Shown piece after piece: positions 1-11,919 of a stretch of DNA of 64,000 nucleotides. The first letter of the stretch is position 1; every line of letters starts with the position of its first letter. This DNA comes from Lycium barbarum (Eukaryota > Streptophyta > Magnoliopsida > Solanales > Solanaceae). The stretch covers positions 94,199,777 to 94,263,776 of the forward strand of contig NC_083338.1 of NCBI RefSeq assembly GCF_019175385.1, in the 5' to 3' direction. The position numbers and the translations under genes are program-made. The notes under the pieces are model-generated. The model had not been told where the DNA came from, made no database searches, and was given only the letters and a program-made list of their open reading frames with translations.

Positions 1-737
1 CTCATCTATCAACTGTGGGCTTAGACCAGCCACAAAGCGATGAACTCTATCCTCTGTCTCGGCCACCATGGCTGGGGCATATCTTGCCAAGGAATAAAAG
101 TGTACACAATACTCTTGAACATTCATACTGCCCTACTAAATATGTAGAAACTTGTCTGCTCGGGCCCATCGGATCTCTGGAGGTAAATAATGGCGAAGAA
201 AAGCATCCAAGAACTTTCTCCACATAGATGGAGGGGCATTTTCTCCCCTAGATAACTCCCATGCCTGATACCACTATATCGCAATATCCCGGAGTCTATA
301 TGAATCCAACTCTACTGACTTAACCTCTTCCGCGTGTATAACCCTCAAGGTCCTCTGTATACCATCAATGAAATCCTAGGGGTCCATATTTTGCTTTACC
401 ACAGAAAACTCTAGAGGACCTTATCCAAGGAAGGTCTTAACCCTCGAACTACGAGCCCTGTCTGCTTAGTAAACACCGACTCCTTGCCGCTGAGCCTGGG
501 CAGCTACTAATCTGGTCAACAGCCGTACGACATCCCGTGCATCTTGGCGGGTGCATCCGGCTGAGGAACTAGGGTAGGCGCTGGAGGTGGGGTATGCGAT
601 GTCTCAGACGACCCCTCACTTTGAATCTCATTCTGGGCCCTCGTGGCCTGCCAAGTACGGCTAGTTGCCTCACCAGCCACTCTCTTTCCCTTCTGGGCAG
701 CTGTAGCTTTCTTCAGGGGCAGCGCTGAAATCAAAAC
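1..737 (-). pseudogene. E1 gag pseudogene, N-terminal part
   Basis: Reading the minus strand from about 737 down to the window edge gives a Ty3/gypsy gag. It starts with the family's basic N-terminus (PLKKATAAQKGK), then a proline-rich stretch, a QLVAAQAQRQ-type helix, and a capsid-like region with recognisable SVELDSYRLRD and FLRHYLPPE motifs. Several in-frame stops interrupt it, and the position of the start ATG in related gags reads CTG here. The zinc knuckle and pol lie outside the window. In related elements this protein coats the RNA in a cytoplasmic particle; this copy cannot make a full-length product. The call as gag is firm by similarity to the copies at 11920, 47938 and 54577. Confidence 0.8.
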
Positions 738-924
738 AATTTATCAGAAAGCGAACGCTTAACATACGGCTCTATCGCACAATCTAAGAGAGAAAGAATG
801 ACATAATCCTAAATGTCCTGTAGCCTCCTGTTTATAAGTGTGGTGCACAACACGCCCATAAACAAGAATCTACTAGACACGGTCTGTAGACAACCCTAGG
901 ACAAAACTGGTCTGATATCACTTT
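738..924 (-). other. E1 leader with primer-binding site
   Basis: Untranslated leader between the E1 LTR and gag on the minus strand. The primer-binding site is at 909-920 and matches the initiator tRNA-Met 3' end at about 10 of 12 positions. A TTTCAG at the gag boundary resembles a 3' splice site and recurs at the same place in other gag-bearing elements here. Confidence 0.7.
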
Positions 925-2955
925 TGTCACGACCCAAACCGATAAGTCGTGACGAGCATCTGACCTCTTACAACCAAACACCCCTATACTCATATCTGAA
1001 TCTTAATAAGCATCAAGGGCCCATAATAGCATAGACTGATCTAAAAAAAAGGGAATCATCAAAACACTGAACAATCGACCGACATATACAACATGCGGAA
1101 TAACAGTGCAAGCCAGCTTGGCTGCTACATATACTGTACACAAAAGAATAAAGGCCGACAAGGATACATCATCTGGCTACTGCATACAACTGTCTACAGA
1201 CCTCTACTGGAATGAAAGCTGTAAAAAGGACGGGACAGGGCCCCGTCATACCCATAGGTATACACATCTCAAAAGGGCGGCGTACCAAAACTGACTGCAG
1301 CTCTAGATCGAATGGAGCGTAATGACCACTGCTAGATCTAGAGGTCCTATTGATCCGGACCACCTGTCTGTCTACCTGTACCAGCGGGCATGAACGCGGC
1401 CCCCGAGCAACGGGGAGTCAGTACGGATAACTAGTATCTGCCTAAACTTGCATAAATCTGTATAACTGACAATGCTTATGTGGGCACACCACATGCATGC
1501 TCATGCCTATCAATGATGGTCATGCATCTATACATGTGTGCGTATATAACGCCTGATATATGTGCGTTTATAACGCCGGTAAAGCCTCCATGGCATCTCA
1601 TCATATGATATCGGCTCCTCTGCGGCCATAGTCAATATCATCTTCATAGTGGTAATGCATATATAATGCCTATATCTCTTCTCATATTTTACATATATCT
1701 AATATTCGCATATATAATGCCTTCTAGTCACGGGTCAATGTACATAAATATATAATGAATGAAATGCATGAAGGAACTGTATGCACCGAACCGGCTGCAT
1801 AAGACTGGACCCATAAATAGAACGATCACTCATGAACGGGGTACATGAACGTCAAAGACTGAATTTCCAGTGCTTCTAAGAGTAGAGTAATATGGAAGCT
1901 CGCTTACTCTCTTGTTGGATCATATTATAGGATCATACCAAAAGAAGGGAAGAATGGCCTTAACATACGTTGGAGTATATCCAATCGTCCAACTTCTACC
2001 TCTGGAACTCGTAAGTCTACAATTAAGATAACATAGACTTCATTTGACTATTTACTTCACTTACTAACCTCCTTTAGATGCATATAGAGCTTAACGATTT
2101 GTAGACAATATTTTTCCTTATAAGCTTACAACTCTTAAACTTCCTATTTAATCCAACATTAACCACAACAACAATAACAGCATACCGGGCATTTGTCACA
2201 CATACTCAATTTTATCCCCAATCATTTCTTAAAATAGCCTCAAGTCACTACCTTGCCCTTCATTAACTTAACACTTCCATAAATACCTTCACTTCACTTA
2301 AATTCACTAAAACTCTTGATAGCCAACTTAAATATAAGGGTAGAATCATTTACATAACTTGAAGGGTCTAAGATTCTAAGAATCACTTCAACTCCAACTT
2401 TCCTAGCTTCACAACCTTGAGAAAACCCTAGAAGCAACCTTCTTCTTCCCAAACACGGGTTCACGGGGGTCCGGGTCTTGTCAAATCTTCACTAATATGA
2501 TGAATAATATTAGGAAAGAATATATTAGGGTTTTTCTGATTTGGAATGGAGGAAAATATTAAATAGGGTCGTGAACCACCTATTTATACCCGGAATTAAA
2601 AAGGCTACAGCGGTCCAGTTTGACGAGTGGGTCGATGGCCTGTCGACGTGTTGATGGTCCATCGACTTGCTCAGTCGACCTGCGCCTGCAGATGCAAGGC
2701 TGCGGGACCCTGTCGATGCCGCACATCGATGGTCCATCGACTATGTCGACGACCCGTCGACGATGATTGGTGTTCTGCAGATTTTTCTGATTCGGTTTAG
2801 ATGTCGATTCGATTCATTCAACTTCTAACCCTATAAATTGCCAGGAATATCTGTTGGTACCCTTGTACACGGGCTTAGGCTCAGGTCTTTATTCCAAGGG
2901 CATACCCGACTAGAAAACCATAGGTTCTACCACTACGAACACGAGGGGTGTAACA
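925..2955 (-). repeat. E1 5' LTR (minus strand)
   Basis: The LTR reads, on the minus strand, from TGTTACACCCCTCG at 2955 to GGGTCGTGACA at 925, directly next to the primer-binding site. Length is about 2.03 kb. At 2956 the sequence changes abruptly to the plus-strand leader of another element (E2), so this is an insertion boundary. The partner LTR and second target-site copy lie left of the window. The end near 2820-2955 resembles the matching part of the E3 LTR, so E1 and E3 are related families. Confidence 0.8.
2581..2765 (-). promoter_or_regulatory. E1 U3 promoter: TATA box and GTCGAC/ATCGAC array
   Basis: On the minus strand a TATAAATA box lies at 2581-2588. Immediately upstream (2613-2765) are repeated half-sites and palindromes of the type GTCGAC and ATCGAC within GGTCCATCGAC and GGCCTGTCGAC words. 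The arrangement is the same as in E3, at 6631-6810. Confidence 0.55.
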
Positions 2956-4579
2956 GGTTGTCTACAAGTCGTGTCTAGTAGAGTCTCACTTATGAATGTG
3001 TTGCGCGCCACATTTATAATTGGGAGGCTACAGGGCATTTAGGATGGTTACTTTATTTTCATCTCTTAGATTGTGAGATAGAACTAAGTCATAAGAAATA
3101 AGATTTATTCTACTAACCATTGATTGTTTTATAGCTGAAAGATGGCTTCTGTGGGAGAGATGAGTGGTGATTCGGGGGCTACGGGACTAAGTACTCATAT
3201 GAGACGAATCCATTTTGGGTTATGTATTCTATGGAGACAAGGGGAGGTAAAGTTGTGGTTTTAATGAAATACTATAATGCAATGAGTATACTTCTAAAAT
3301 AATTTTAAAATGTGTGGGCAATAATGGATAGAGTTATTAATTTGTTCGAGGGAAGAAGTAAGGAGTCGATGTTAAGAAAAAGTAAAAGTTGAAGATTACG
3401 ACTAGATAATGAGTTAAAGTTTGTGGTTATTGATTAAGCAATGGAGACTGTTATATGGAAAAAGGGGATAGTATGACTAATCGAGATATGCCTATTGTAA
3501 AGAAAGATGGGAGAATGGAATAAAGTTTAACCCAATGATGAATTCGACTTGTAAGATTGTGGATGAAGTTGACAGAATTAGTAAAGAGATAAGTGTCTCG
3601 TAATTGCAACGAGGAAAATCTAAGGGAATGGGTTAACAAAAATTAGATGCTATGGCTCGAAGTTGTAAAGAAGGATGTGTAGATGCGCTACATGAGGTAA
3701 GGATTACTACGTCGCACGTTTACTCGACATTGACAGCCCTGTGTGGCTAAGTTGTAGTTTATATATATATTTGGCCCTGTGAGGCATTGGACGTAATTTC
3801 TGGGCCGCGTACAGGTTTCGGATAGTGAGAATTACAGGGGAACCTCTTCCAAAATTTTCCTAGAATTTAAGAGAAGCCATGAGATTCTTGTGCATTTTAA
3901 AATGGTGAAAAATGTTATGGCATGATGAATATGACTTAATAATGAATGGTCCAAAAAAGGAGTTGATGACGAGTTCTTAAGCGTACAAGTTAAGAGGCGA
4001 CCTTAAATGAGGAAGGGTGAATAGTAAGATGGTACAATGAGAAAATAAGAAGAAGGGCACATGGTTGCTACGAGGTAGGAGTGTTTTTTTTTTTTTTATA
4101 ATGAAAGAAGAGAAGAGTTTTGGGTGTGTTTATGAATAAGGAATTGAGGAACATAATAACCAGAAATCCCTACGACGCTTTAAGATGGTGGATTAGAAAG
4201 CATGTCCCCTTGAATTCTGGATTAAATACGAAATAGGTATGCAAAGGAAGATTTCTATGATTGATATGGAAAGAGTGTTAAAGAAAAATAAAGGACAATT
4301 AGTTGGAGTAAAGGAAAGCGTAAATATATGATTGTAAAACACGAAAGTAAAGGATGTGAAAGTTTGGATTTGATCGGATCGGAAAGAATACATTTCGTCC
4401 GAAAATTCGAAGGAGGCAAATCCACTGTTGGTTTCCACGGTCCATGGAAATTTTTACTGTCTCTAGAAAGGTGGAGCTACCACCGTGAAACAAAAAGAGA
4501 ACTGGGAATTTCAACTTTTTTTTTCACGATTCAATTTAAGGGACCGTGGAATTATTCATAGCTCGCGACAGTCTGTGGA
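2956..4579 (+). mobile_element. E2: remnant of a non-coding LTR element interior
   Basis: This begins inside a plus-strand leader (words such as GTCTACAAGTCGTGTCTAGTAGAG and the GCGCGCCACA motif) that matches the leader of E6 at 38690-38880. It continues as purine-rich non-coding sequence and includes the block CCCTGTGAGGCATTGG to ACAGGGGAACCTCT at about 3770-3850, seen also in E4 (16700-16780), E5 and E6. No gag or pol motifs are visible. The left end is cut by E1 and the right end by the E3 LTR at 4580. It looks like the same class of non-autonomous element as E5/E6, much decayed. Confidence 0.6.
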
Positions 4580-5241
4580 AGTCATGACCCAACTAGAGGC
4601 CATGACGGGTACCCAGAGCTACTCTACCGAGCACAACCCATCATGCGTGTCATCAAACTCTTCCTTAATATACATTACTCTCAGCACGGAACTTGTCATA
4701 ATACAATCATTATCATTTCCAAAATACATCTACCTTTGTGTTCATAAGCCTACGAGGCTATCAAAAGTGATATACAAATGTACACTGTAGTAAACATGAG
4801 ACACCTACTACCCACACATAAGTATCTACGAGCCTCTACAAGAATACTGAGACATAAGGACAAGACAGGACCCCTCCATACCCAATATATGCACATAAAA
4901 GGATGTACCCAAAATATGCAACTCCGGAGTAGTGGAGTGCTCCTGTATATATATATGCTGAACAAGCTCCTTGGAATCCGGTCTGTCTCCCTGTCTACCT
5001 GTGGGCATGAACACAACATCCAAGAAGAAGAAGGACGTCAGTACGAACAATGTACAGAGTATGTAAGGCATGAATAATACTAACGTAATAAAGAAATAAT
5101 GAAACATGAGGGAATGATATAACCTGTACGTCAATTGCCTCTTAAGGCGAATATTATGCCTGCTTAACTTTTTAAAGAAAAAACATTCATGCATATCAAA
5201 TATACCATCATCGTTAACCCGCGTCCGGGTAACTATCGCAC

Positions 5242-5452
5242 GCCGCCCACTAGTGGTGTCATGTCCGGCCAAATATGCATGGTGTTATCATAAGCCGCCC
5301 GCCTTAGCGGTGTCATGTCCAGCCATCTAAGCACGGCGTAATCATAAGCTGCCCGCCTTAGCGGTGTCATGTCTGGCCATATAGGCATGGTGTAATCATA
5401 AGCCGCCCGCCTTAGCGATGTCATGTCCGGCCATATGGGCACCGTGTAATCT
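5242..5452. repeat. 54-bp minisatellite, about 4 units, in the E3 3' LTR
   Basis: Four head-to-tail units of about 54 bp, each containing GCCGCCCGCCTTAGCGGTGT and TCATGTCCGGCCATATAGGC with a few changes. Because 54 is divisible by 3, one minus-strand frame stays open and gives a repeated 18-residue peptide; this is a by-product, not evidence of a protein. The same array occurs at 32030-32238 in the other E3 LTR. Confidence 0.85.
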
Positions 5453-6630
5453 CATCATTATCTACTTATCATAAAGCTTGCATTAGAACTCAAATAAAAG
5501 CTACAACTCTATCGGGGTGACGTAAGGTCGAGAACCCCCGATGCCATTATGGAGTTGTCATGATCATCATGGCTCACCTTGAAGGAACTAGCATCATGAG
5601 GTGAGTCTAACAATAATGAATAACATCAATGAATCATATAAGAATTATTAGCTTCATAAGATTATCATATCATGAGCTTTAGGGTCTCTAAATTTAGATC
5701 CATCGTCATCATTATCGCACTCATAACACGCCTCTTATCATTATCTCATGAGTAGCTCTTAATAGGCATAGGCTTATAATTTCCGGAATATGAGAAAGTC
5801 ATGGAAAGATAAAGGAAGTCATATTATAGGAATCATGCCTTAGAAAAAGAAGGGACTGGCCTTACATACCTTTACGTCTCTCTAACTTTATCAATTAACG
5901 CTTCCCTCCAATGTTCACGATTATACATTCAAGAGAATTCGTACTAAGGTTAGATAACCTGAAACATACTTAAACATAGGCTAAAGCGAAGAGCTAATGA
6001 AAATTGGGCAGCATCTCCTTTGTTTCAACCACTTCCTCCATATAATAAGCAACTCCCAACATCATTAACAACACCCAAGACATCACAATCGATAAACGTC
6101 TTTAAGTTAAACATTATCCAATTCTTAAAATGCCCTTCCAATGTCATCCATAACCAAAACTATGACATAATACCATATATATTCTCATATAATACTCCTT
6201 TAACATCATTTGTGTTATTCATCACAAGATTGTACTCATAACATGTCAAGAACTATAATTCAAGTCAAGTTACCATTCCAGAATTCCACTATTTCCATAT
6301 TTATAGTCCATATTCTCCTCCCTTCCATAATCCAAGTCTTTTAACCTCTCAATATTCTTAATAACATGAATTGAACATAAAACTTACCTTTGATGATGTA
6401 GGAATGGATTTGGATGTAATTACTTCACTTGGAGAAAACCCCACTTTAACACTAAAGAGATTCTAGGTTTCCACAAACCCTAGAGAGTATCCTTGCACTT
6501 GCTTCTACTAATTCTTGGTATTTGAACTTTGATTTACCTAGAATTTATACTAGAGAAGTGTAGAGAATGTTCTAGAGCCTTCAAGACTTGTGAGGAGAGT
6601 GAAATCTGAAAAATAAGAGCATGGCTAGTC

Positions 6631-6810
6631 TATTTATAGCTGACACCAGAAAATTCCAGAGAGGCGGTTTGATGAGCGAGTCGATGACCCGTTGACGTGT
6701 CAACAGTCCGTCGACTGGCTCCATCGACTCACGCCTACAAATACCTGATCGCAGAAACGCAGAGACGGTACACATCGACTGTCCGTCGACATGTCGATGG
6801 CCCGTCAACA
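6631..6810 (-). promoter_or_regulatory. E3 U3 promoter: TATA box and GTCGAC array
   Basis: TATAAATA on the minus strand at 6631-6638. Upstream, about 6665-6810, is a cluster of GTCGAC, ATCGAC and GTCAAC words in both orientations. In the other E3 LTR the TATA position (about 33422) reads TATTTATG on the plus strand and is weakened. Confidence 0.55.
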
Positions 6811-6905
6811 GTGACTGGTGCCTGCAGACGTTTCTTGATCCAGTTCAGATTTCGCCGATTTGATCCGTTCAACCTATAGTCCTATAAATGTTTTGAGGTG
6901 TAACA

Positions 6906-9341
6906 CTCTCTCCCCCTTAAAAACATTCGTCCTCAAATGTTACGTTCTCGGGAATTCTACAAAAATTTCGCCAGAGTTTCCTTTGTAATACGGCATTACC
7001 ATCCTGTCACAATAACCCAAAATAGCATCACCTCACAGAGCTACAACAATAATAGCAAGAAGACATGGTCACACACGACCCAAAAGCGTTGAAAGAAACA
7101 TTACATACCTGGGGACAATGGCGTCTTGCCCTGTGTCTCTTCGGAGCTGGAAAATAAGTACTAATATTTGGACTTCATATCTTTTTACGCTTCCCAATTC
7201 ATCTCATTTACTTCCGCGCCCCTTCATAATACCTTCATCAAGCTTGTATTTTTAGTTCTTCCTTCACTACCTCAGAACCATTTGAGGGGGCAGTAAGAAA
7301 CCCTCGTAGAGTCTTTTAATAATATTTCTAAATCTGGCTTCAAGATGAAATTTACACATACCACTAATTTGATACTCTCCCATTCTTGCAAGCTTCATAC
7401 GACCATCTAGATATATCATTTCCAGATCATCTTGACAGGTCTTTAAAGTTCTAACGTACATGCTTCTAGTATGCCTTGGAAAATTAGAAAACGAGCCCTA
7501 TCCGCTTATCCATCTCAGAATGGGGGCGGGGGGGAGGGGGGAGGGGTTCACTAAAATGACCTATCTTTCCCAGATCTCTCGGAATGCATCGATCTTCAGA
7601 TACCGGTAGAGAACCAAGCATTTTAGCCTGAAAATTTTTCGTACATAGTTTATATGATTCTTTACAATTACAACGCCCATCTTACCTTAGGTTCATCCTC
7701 ATTCTTGACTAGTGCCACGAAATTGTCTTACATAAGTTTACTCCCTATTATTTTCTTCACCACTACCTCTCGCTTTCAGTTTCTCATTTAAATCCATCTT
7801 ACTGCATTTATCTCACGATGGAGCCTTAATTCTATCGTGTTTGGGTACTCTAAGCTTGGAATTCTCATGTCACCATACACTTTCTCTTCTAAATGATCAT
7901 ACATATTTGTTCCTCTTCATTGTAGATTGCTACCATCAAGTATTCACATGCTTTCAAATTGTTCGTCTCCTTTTCAATCCTCTCCTATTGTTAGCTCCGC
8001 ATCTTTCCGTTAGCAAAGGCATTAATACATTATGAGTCAAGCACTCTGCCTTTAAGGCTTTCCCTGTACAATTCTTCCCCAATCGCTATGTGACATTGGA
8101 ACTTTGCATCCATGTGTCTTGCTTGTGGTGGCTATTCCACTTGACTTCCTGTCATAGTCCATTATTCACTTCTCTCTCTAATCCAAATCTTACTCTCATC
8201 GTCTATATCTCCTCACTATGAAATCATTCGCACGAGTTCTTATTGTATGGAAATACCGTTTTGTCCTTGTCTATCTTACGCTTGAACTGAAGCCGTAGTG
8301 CTTACGTGATGTATCTTCTTGAGGCTAGTACCGCTTTTTTGTCATATGCCCATCCTTCAACTATACCTCATAACCCACCTTATTGTTGTACGACTGCCAC
8401 GTTGGGTTCTCCGCCCGTCTTCCCTTCTATGGTCCATATCTTGTATTATCTCATTCTTACGCCTCCGGCGGCCACGTTGCCTCGGAAAATTGAAGACTAC
8501 TTCTTGATGGTCTCTTTTGGTTACCATTTTGTTGCCACGAATATCGAACCATGAGAGAATTGCCTTTAGCCCTATGCTCCTTTCCTCAATTCTATCAAGA
8601 CCCATAGATGGTCTTGCGTATTAATCATTTGATTGATGTAGCTCATAACCGCTCTATACTCCCTATACCGTATCGTCCACAAACTCGCCCTCTCTTGGCT
8701 CACCGTTCCTTAATAGTCACTGCTGGGACCTTTATGGTGTAACTCACTGGGGATGCAATTCCATTTGTCGCTGTCTGGATATACATATGAAGTCAGTCCA
8801 TTGATCGTTCACAATCAAACCTTGTTTCTTCTTCCGTCTTACCTCTCATCCTTTCCTCAAATGATTTCATCCACAGGACAATTGTTCTAAACATATTTCA
8901 GAGTACCATTGACTACCCCTCCTTTTTTTGTTTTTTTGAACCGCAACTTAAGGTTCAACACCAATCCTTTTATACTCTTCTCTGATCAGTTCACACTAAC
9001 ATAGGAGTATTGTCCCCTGCCATCTCAACATTTTAATAATAGGGTAACAGTTGGCACTTTTTAAAAAAAAAAAATTCTTTGGAGAGATGTTGTATAAAGT
9101 CACCCTTCATGCATAAAATATCTTACTCCACAAATGGTTCCACATCCCTTGTCATCATTCAATCAGCCACACCATTCTTACGGTAATATTCAAAATTTTA
9201 ATCACTCCATGACACCTATTACCATTCCTACTTAACGTTAGGATATCCACAGGTTCGATCCTCTTGCACCCTCTATTTATCAAGTTTTTGCTCTAGTAGT
9301 CCTTTCTTCTATTTGCCTCACTTTTTCCCTTCCTTCTCTGT
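6906..9341 (-). other. E3 interior, 3' part (polypurine tract and non-coding region)
   Basis: Next to the LTR is the polypurine tract (plus-strand text CTCTCTCCCCCTTAAAA). Then comes the hairpin block AACATTTG-AGGA-CGAATGTT (minus sense, about 6920-6941) and the post-pol block with CTGTGAGG and GGAAACTCTGGCGAAA (6960-7060, minus sense), as at the 3' end of E4. From about 7070 to 9341 no gag or pol motifs are seen. The plus-strand text is rich in C and T, so the element's sense strand is purine-rich. Short open frames here look random. The segment ends at the E4 insertion site (target TCTGT at 9337-9341). Confidence 0.6.
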
Positions 9342-9532
9342 TGTTACACCTCAGAAAATTTTCCGTTGATGCGCAGTGAATAGACTAACGAAGTATACGA
9401 TGTTTTGGAGAAGAGTTATAACGTCCCTTAGATTGTTAGTGAGGTGCTAAACAAGTGTCAAGAAGGTTCCATAAGGATTGGAGATCGAACGAAACGACAT
9501 AATCCATTTCAGAGAAGTGGAGTTATACGAAC

Positions 9533-9711
9533 ACTTATATGGTCCGTATAACTTTATACGGTCCGTATAAGGGGTCCGTATAACTCCCAGCAGGGGGAAG
9601 ATTTTCTGGTTGGTGAACCACGGCCACTTATACGGACCGTACAATACTATACGGACCGTATAAGTGTCCGTATAGTACCCGACGGGCTGATTTTTAGTTT
9701 TTGTATAAATA
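9533..9711 (+). promoter_or_regulatory. E4 U3 promoter: ATACGGACCGTAT palindromes and TATA box
   Basis: About seven copies or half-copies of a palindrome built on ATACGG(A/T)CCGTAT lie between 9533 and 9677, followed by TATAAATA at 9704-9711. The same layout is in the 3' LTR (17028-17205), in E8 (45408-45648) and in the solo LTR E7. Transcription would be expected to start about 30 bp after the TATA box; that is inferred. Confidence 0.6.
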
Positions 9712-11191
9712 GATGCCTTGGGTTCTTTTACTTCATTTTTCATCTTCTACAAGTATTGAGAGCACAAAACCCTTCTCTAAGCACATTCCACTCAAGTTCA
9801 AGAGAACACAAAGATCAAAAGACTAGAATCAAGTGTTTATGTGTTAGAAAGCTTCCAAGGGTTAGAGGACCACAAAAGATTGCATTGGAGGTGAACTAGG
9901 GTTTTGGTTCAAGTGAAGTATTTCAACTCAAGATTCATTCCTACACCATCTAAGGTAAGTTTTATGGTATTTCCATGTTGTTTAAGGTATTGAGACATTG
10001 AATGACTTGGATTGTAGAAGAATATAGAAAATGGGTCTTGAATGTGAGAATAGTGATGTTTGTGAGTAGTAGCTTGGGTTTAGTAATGATTCTTGATATG
10101 TTATGATTATAATCATGTTATAAATGATACTGAGAACATGGGATAAACATTGTATACGAGCGGATGTAATAGTGTGTTATGACCATGGATATGGATGATT
10201 GGAAGTGAATTGAGAAGTAAGGATAATGTAGGTGGATAAAGACCATTGTTATGATATTGTGAATGTTATTATTGATGTTTGGGAGTTGATATATGATATG
10301 GAGGAAGTCGTATAAATAAAGGAGATGCTGTCCAATTTTCTCTAGCTTTAGTCATGTATGCTAAGCTATCGATTTTCTAATGATAGTATAACTCTAATGA
10401 AGGTAGAAACTTGAGCATCGAAGGAGAACGTGCAAATGATAGAATAGTTGAACGGAAAGGTATGTAAGGCTAACCCTTCTTTCATAAGTCATGGTTCTTT
10501 GGCCAAATATCTAATCTTCTATGAGCCTATGATGTCCTCCAAATGATGTTATCTTCATAAGCCACTAAGCTCATGATTCTCGATATGTTACGATTGTACT
10601 AAATTCCTTATATGATGAGTAATCCGCTAAGGATAGATGTAATGAACGACGATAGTAATGATGCTAAAGATGCTTATGAGCTTTTATGTATAGGTGTTTA
10701 TGTATGACTATCATGAAATCCCGAGCTCATATAGCCGGGTAGAATATATATATATATTGTGCGCGCACCACTGCAGTTGGGTACGGATAACCCTGAGCCT
10801 TGGTAGGGCCAGGTATGTATACTCACCGGGCCTTGCCATGGCCGGGTATGTGAAACACCGAACCTTCATGGTCGGGTATGCTATGTACATGATATGGATA
10901 TGTATACGATATAAATATGAGTATAAATACGAATATGCTATGAATATGACTATGTAAACGAATCATGAATATGAATATGAATACGATTATGAATATTAAT
11001 ATGGGTATGAAAGTGTAAATGAGTACGGATACGAATACGGATAAGGATATGGATGTATGTACACAGTTACATATTAGAAATGGAATGTCCCTATAAAAAG
11101 CAAGTAAGTGTTTATGACGTTGGATATACTACCTCCAATCTTATGTTAATTCTTATGTTTCTCCTTATGCTTCTATAATGATGTTGATCAT

Positions 11192-11223
11192 GCTTTACAT
11201 ACTCAGTACATTCTTCGTACTGA
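11192..11223 (+). promoter_or_regulatory. Conserved LTR motif: GCTTTACATAC plus hairpin (E4 5' LTR)
   Basis: GCTTTACATAC (11192-11202) is followed by TCAGTAC, a 7-base loop, and GTACTGA (11203-11223), a perfect 7-bp stem. The first part is complementary, with one G:U, to GTATGTAAGGC at 10460-10470 in the same LTR. Equivalent motifs occur in every other well-preserved LTR family here that reaches this point. Confidence 0.6.
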
Positions 11224-11710
11224 CGTCCTATTTTTTTGTCGTCGCTGCGTCATGCCTGCAGGTAGCCAGGGAGAAAGACTTGATCCATAGCTTTATTACT
11301 CAGGGACTACATAGCGGACCTCCATTTCATTCGGAGCTACAGCTTTTGGTATTTATTCTTTTGTGTACATATTTATGGGCATGGCGGGGTCCTGTCCTAC
11401 CTATATGATATGACATACTCTCTTTAGAGGCTCGTAGACATGTGTATATGGTTAGATGTGTTTGGCCTTGTCGGCCTATATTTTGGATATCATTTTGTTA
11501 GCCTCGTCGGCTTATGTACATCTGTATGGGCATTGTTACAGATGAGGATATATATATGTATTGTTGCCCAATAGAATTAGTAGGAATGATGGATGGAAAG
11601 TATGATTTAGCTATGTGGCTCCCTTAGATGTAAATGTGAAAGTTTGATAAGAGGTGCTCGGGTGGGTTAGCACCGGGTGGCCTTCGCGGCCCTCTGGTTG
11701 GGTCGTGAAA

Positions 11711-11919
11711 AAAGTGGTATCTGAGTAGGTCTATCCTAGGGTGTGTCTACGAGCCGTGTTCAGCAGATTCTTGGTTATGGGTGTGTTGCGCGCCACACTT
11801 AAAAACAAGACGCTGCGAGAATTTTAGGAATGAATGACCTTCTTTCTTCATAAGATCGTGCGATAGAGCTATGACATAAGAACTTCTTTTTACTTAACCG
11901 TACGTTATGTATTTCGGAG
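11711..11919 (+). other. E4 leader with primer-binding site
   Basis: The primer-binding site TGGTATCTGAGT at 11715-11726 matches the initiator tRNA-Met site at 10 of 12 bases. The leader holds words shared by all gag-bearing elements here (TACGAGCCGTGT, GTGTTGCGCGCCACAC, ATCGTGCGATAGAGCTATG) and ends in TATTTCGGAG just before the gag ATG, where other copies have TTTCAG. Confidence 0.8.

Larger units (their letters stand above)
4580..6905 (-). repeat. E3 3' LTR
   Basis: Minus-strand LTR of about 2.33 kb. It reads from TGTTACACCTCAAAAC at 6905 to GGGTCATGACT at 4580 (the terminal CA has decayed to CT). The polypurine tract lies just outside it at 6906-6919. The first 270 bp of the plus-strand text match the E3 5' LTR at 21413-21703 closely. 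The conserved motif pair is present: GCCTTACATACC at 5859-5870, and the hairpin TCAGTAC/GTACAGA at 5038-5058 followed by GTATGTAAGGC at 5059-5069. Confidence 0.8.
9342..11710 (+). repeat. E4 5' LTR
   Basis: Begins TGTTACACCTCAG and ends GGGTCGTGAAA, where the canonical terminal ACA has one change. Length 2,369 bp. It contains U3 palindromes, a TATA box at 9704-9711, donor-like CTAAGGTAAGTTTTATGG near 9950, the conserved GTATGTAAGGC at 10460-10470, imperfect repeats containing GGTAGGGCCAGGTATG and TCATGGTCGGGTATG near 10800-10880, and the hairpin at 11203-11223. The matching copy is at 16837-19211. Confidence 0.92.

Noticed and set aside
4826..5272. 148-codon minus-strand open frame in the E3 LTR
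   Set aside because: It runs through LTR sequence including the conserved hairpin and minisatellite; the equivalent in the other E3 LTR is broken, so it is not conserved.
5233..5442. Minus-strand open frame with a repeated 18-residue peptide
   Set aside because: It is the translation of a 54-bp minisatellite in an LTR; 54 is divisible by 3, so the frame stays open by arithmetic. There is no start context or flanking coding signal.
7267..7461. Possible remnant of the 5S module's upstream unit in E3 (minus strand)
   Set aside because: A short similarity to CGTTACGAGAACGTCTTGGA is suggestive, but no 5S core follows, so the match is too weak to claim.
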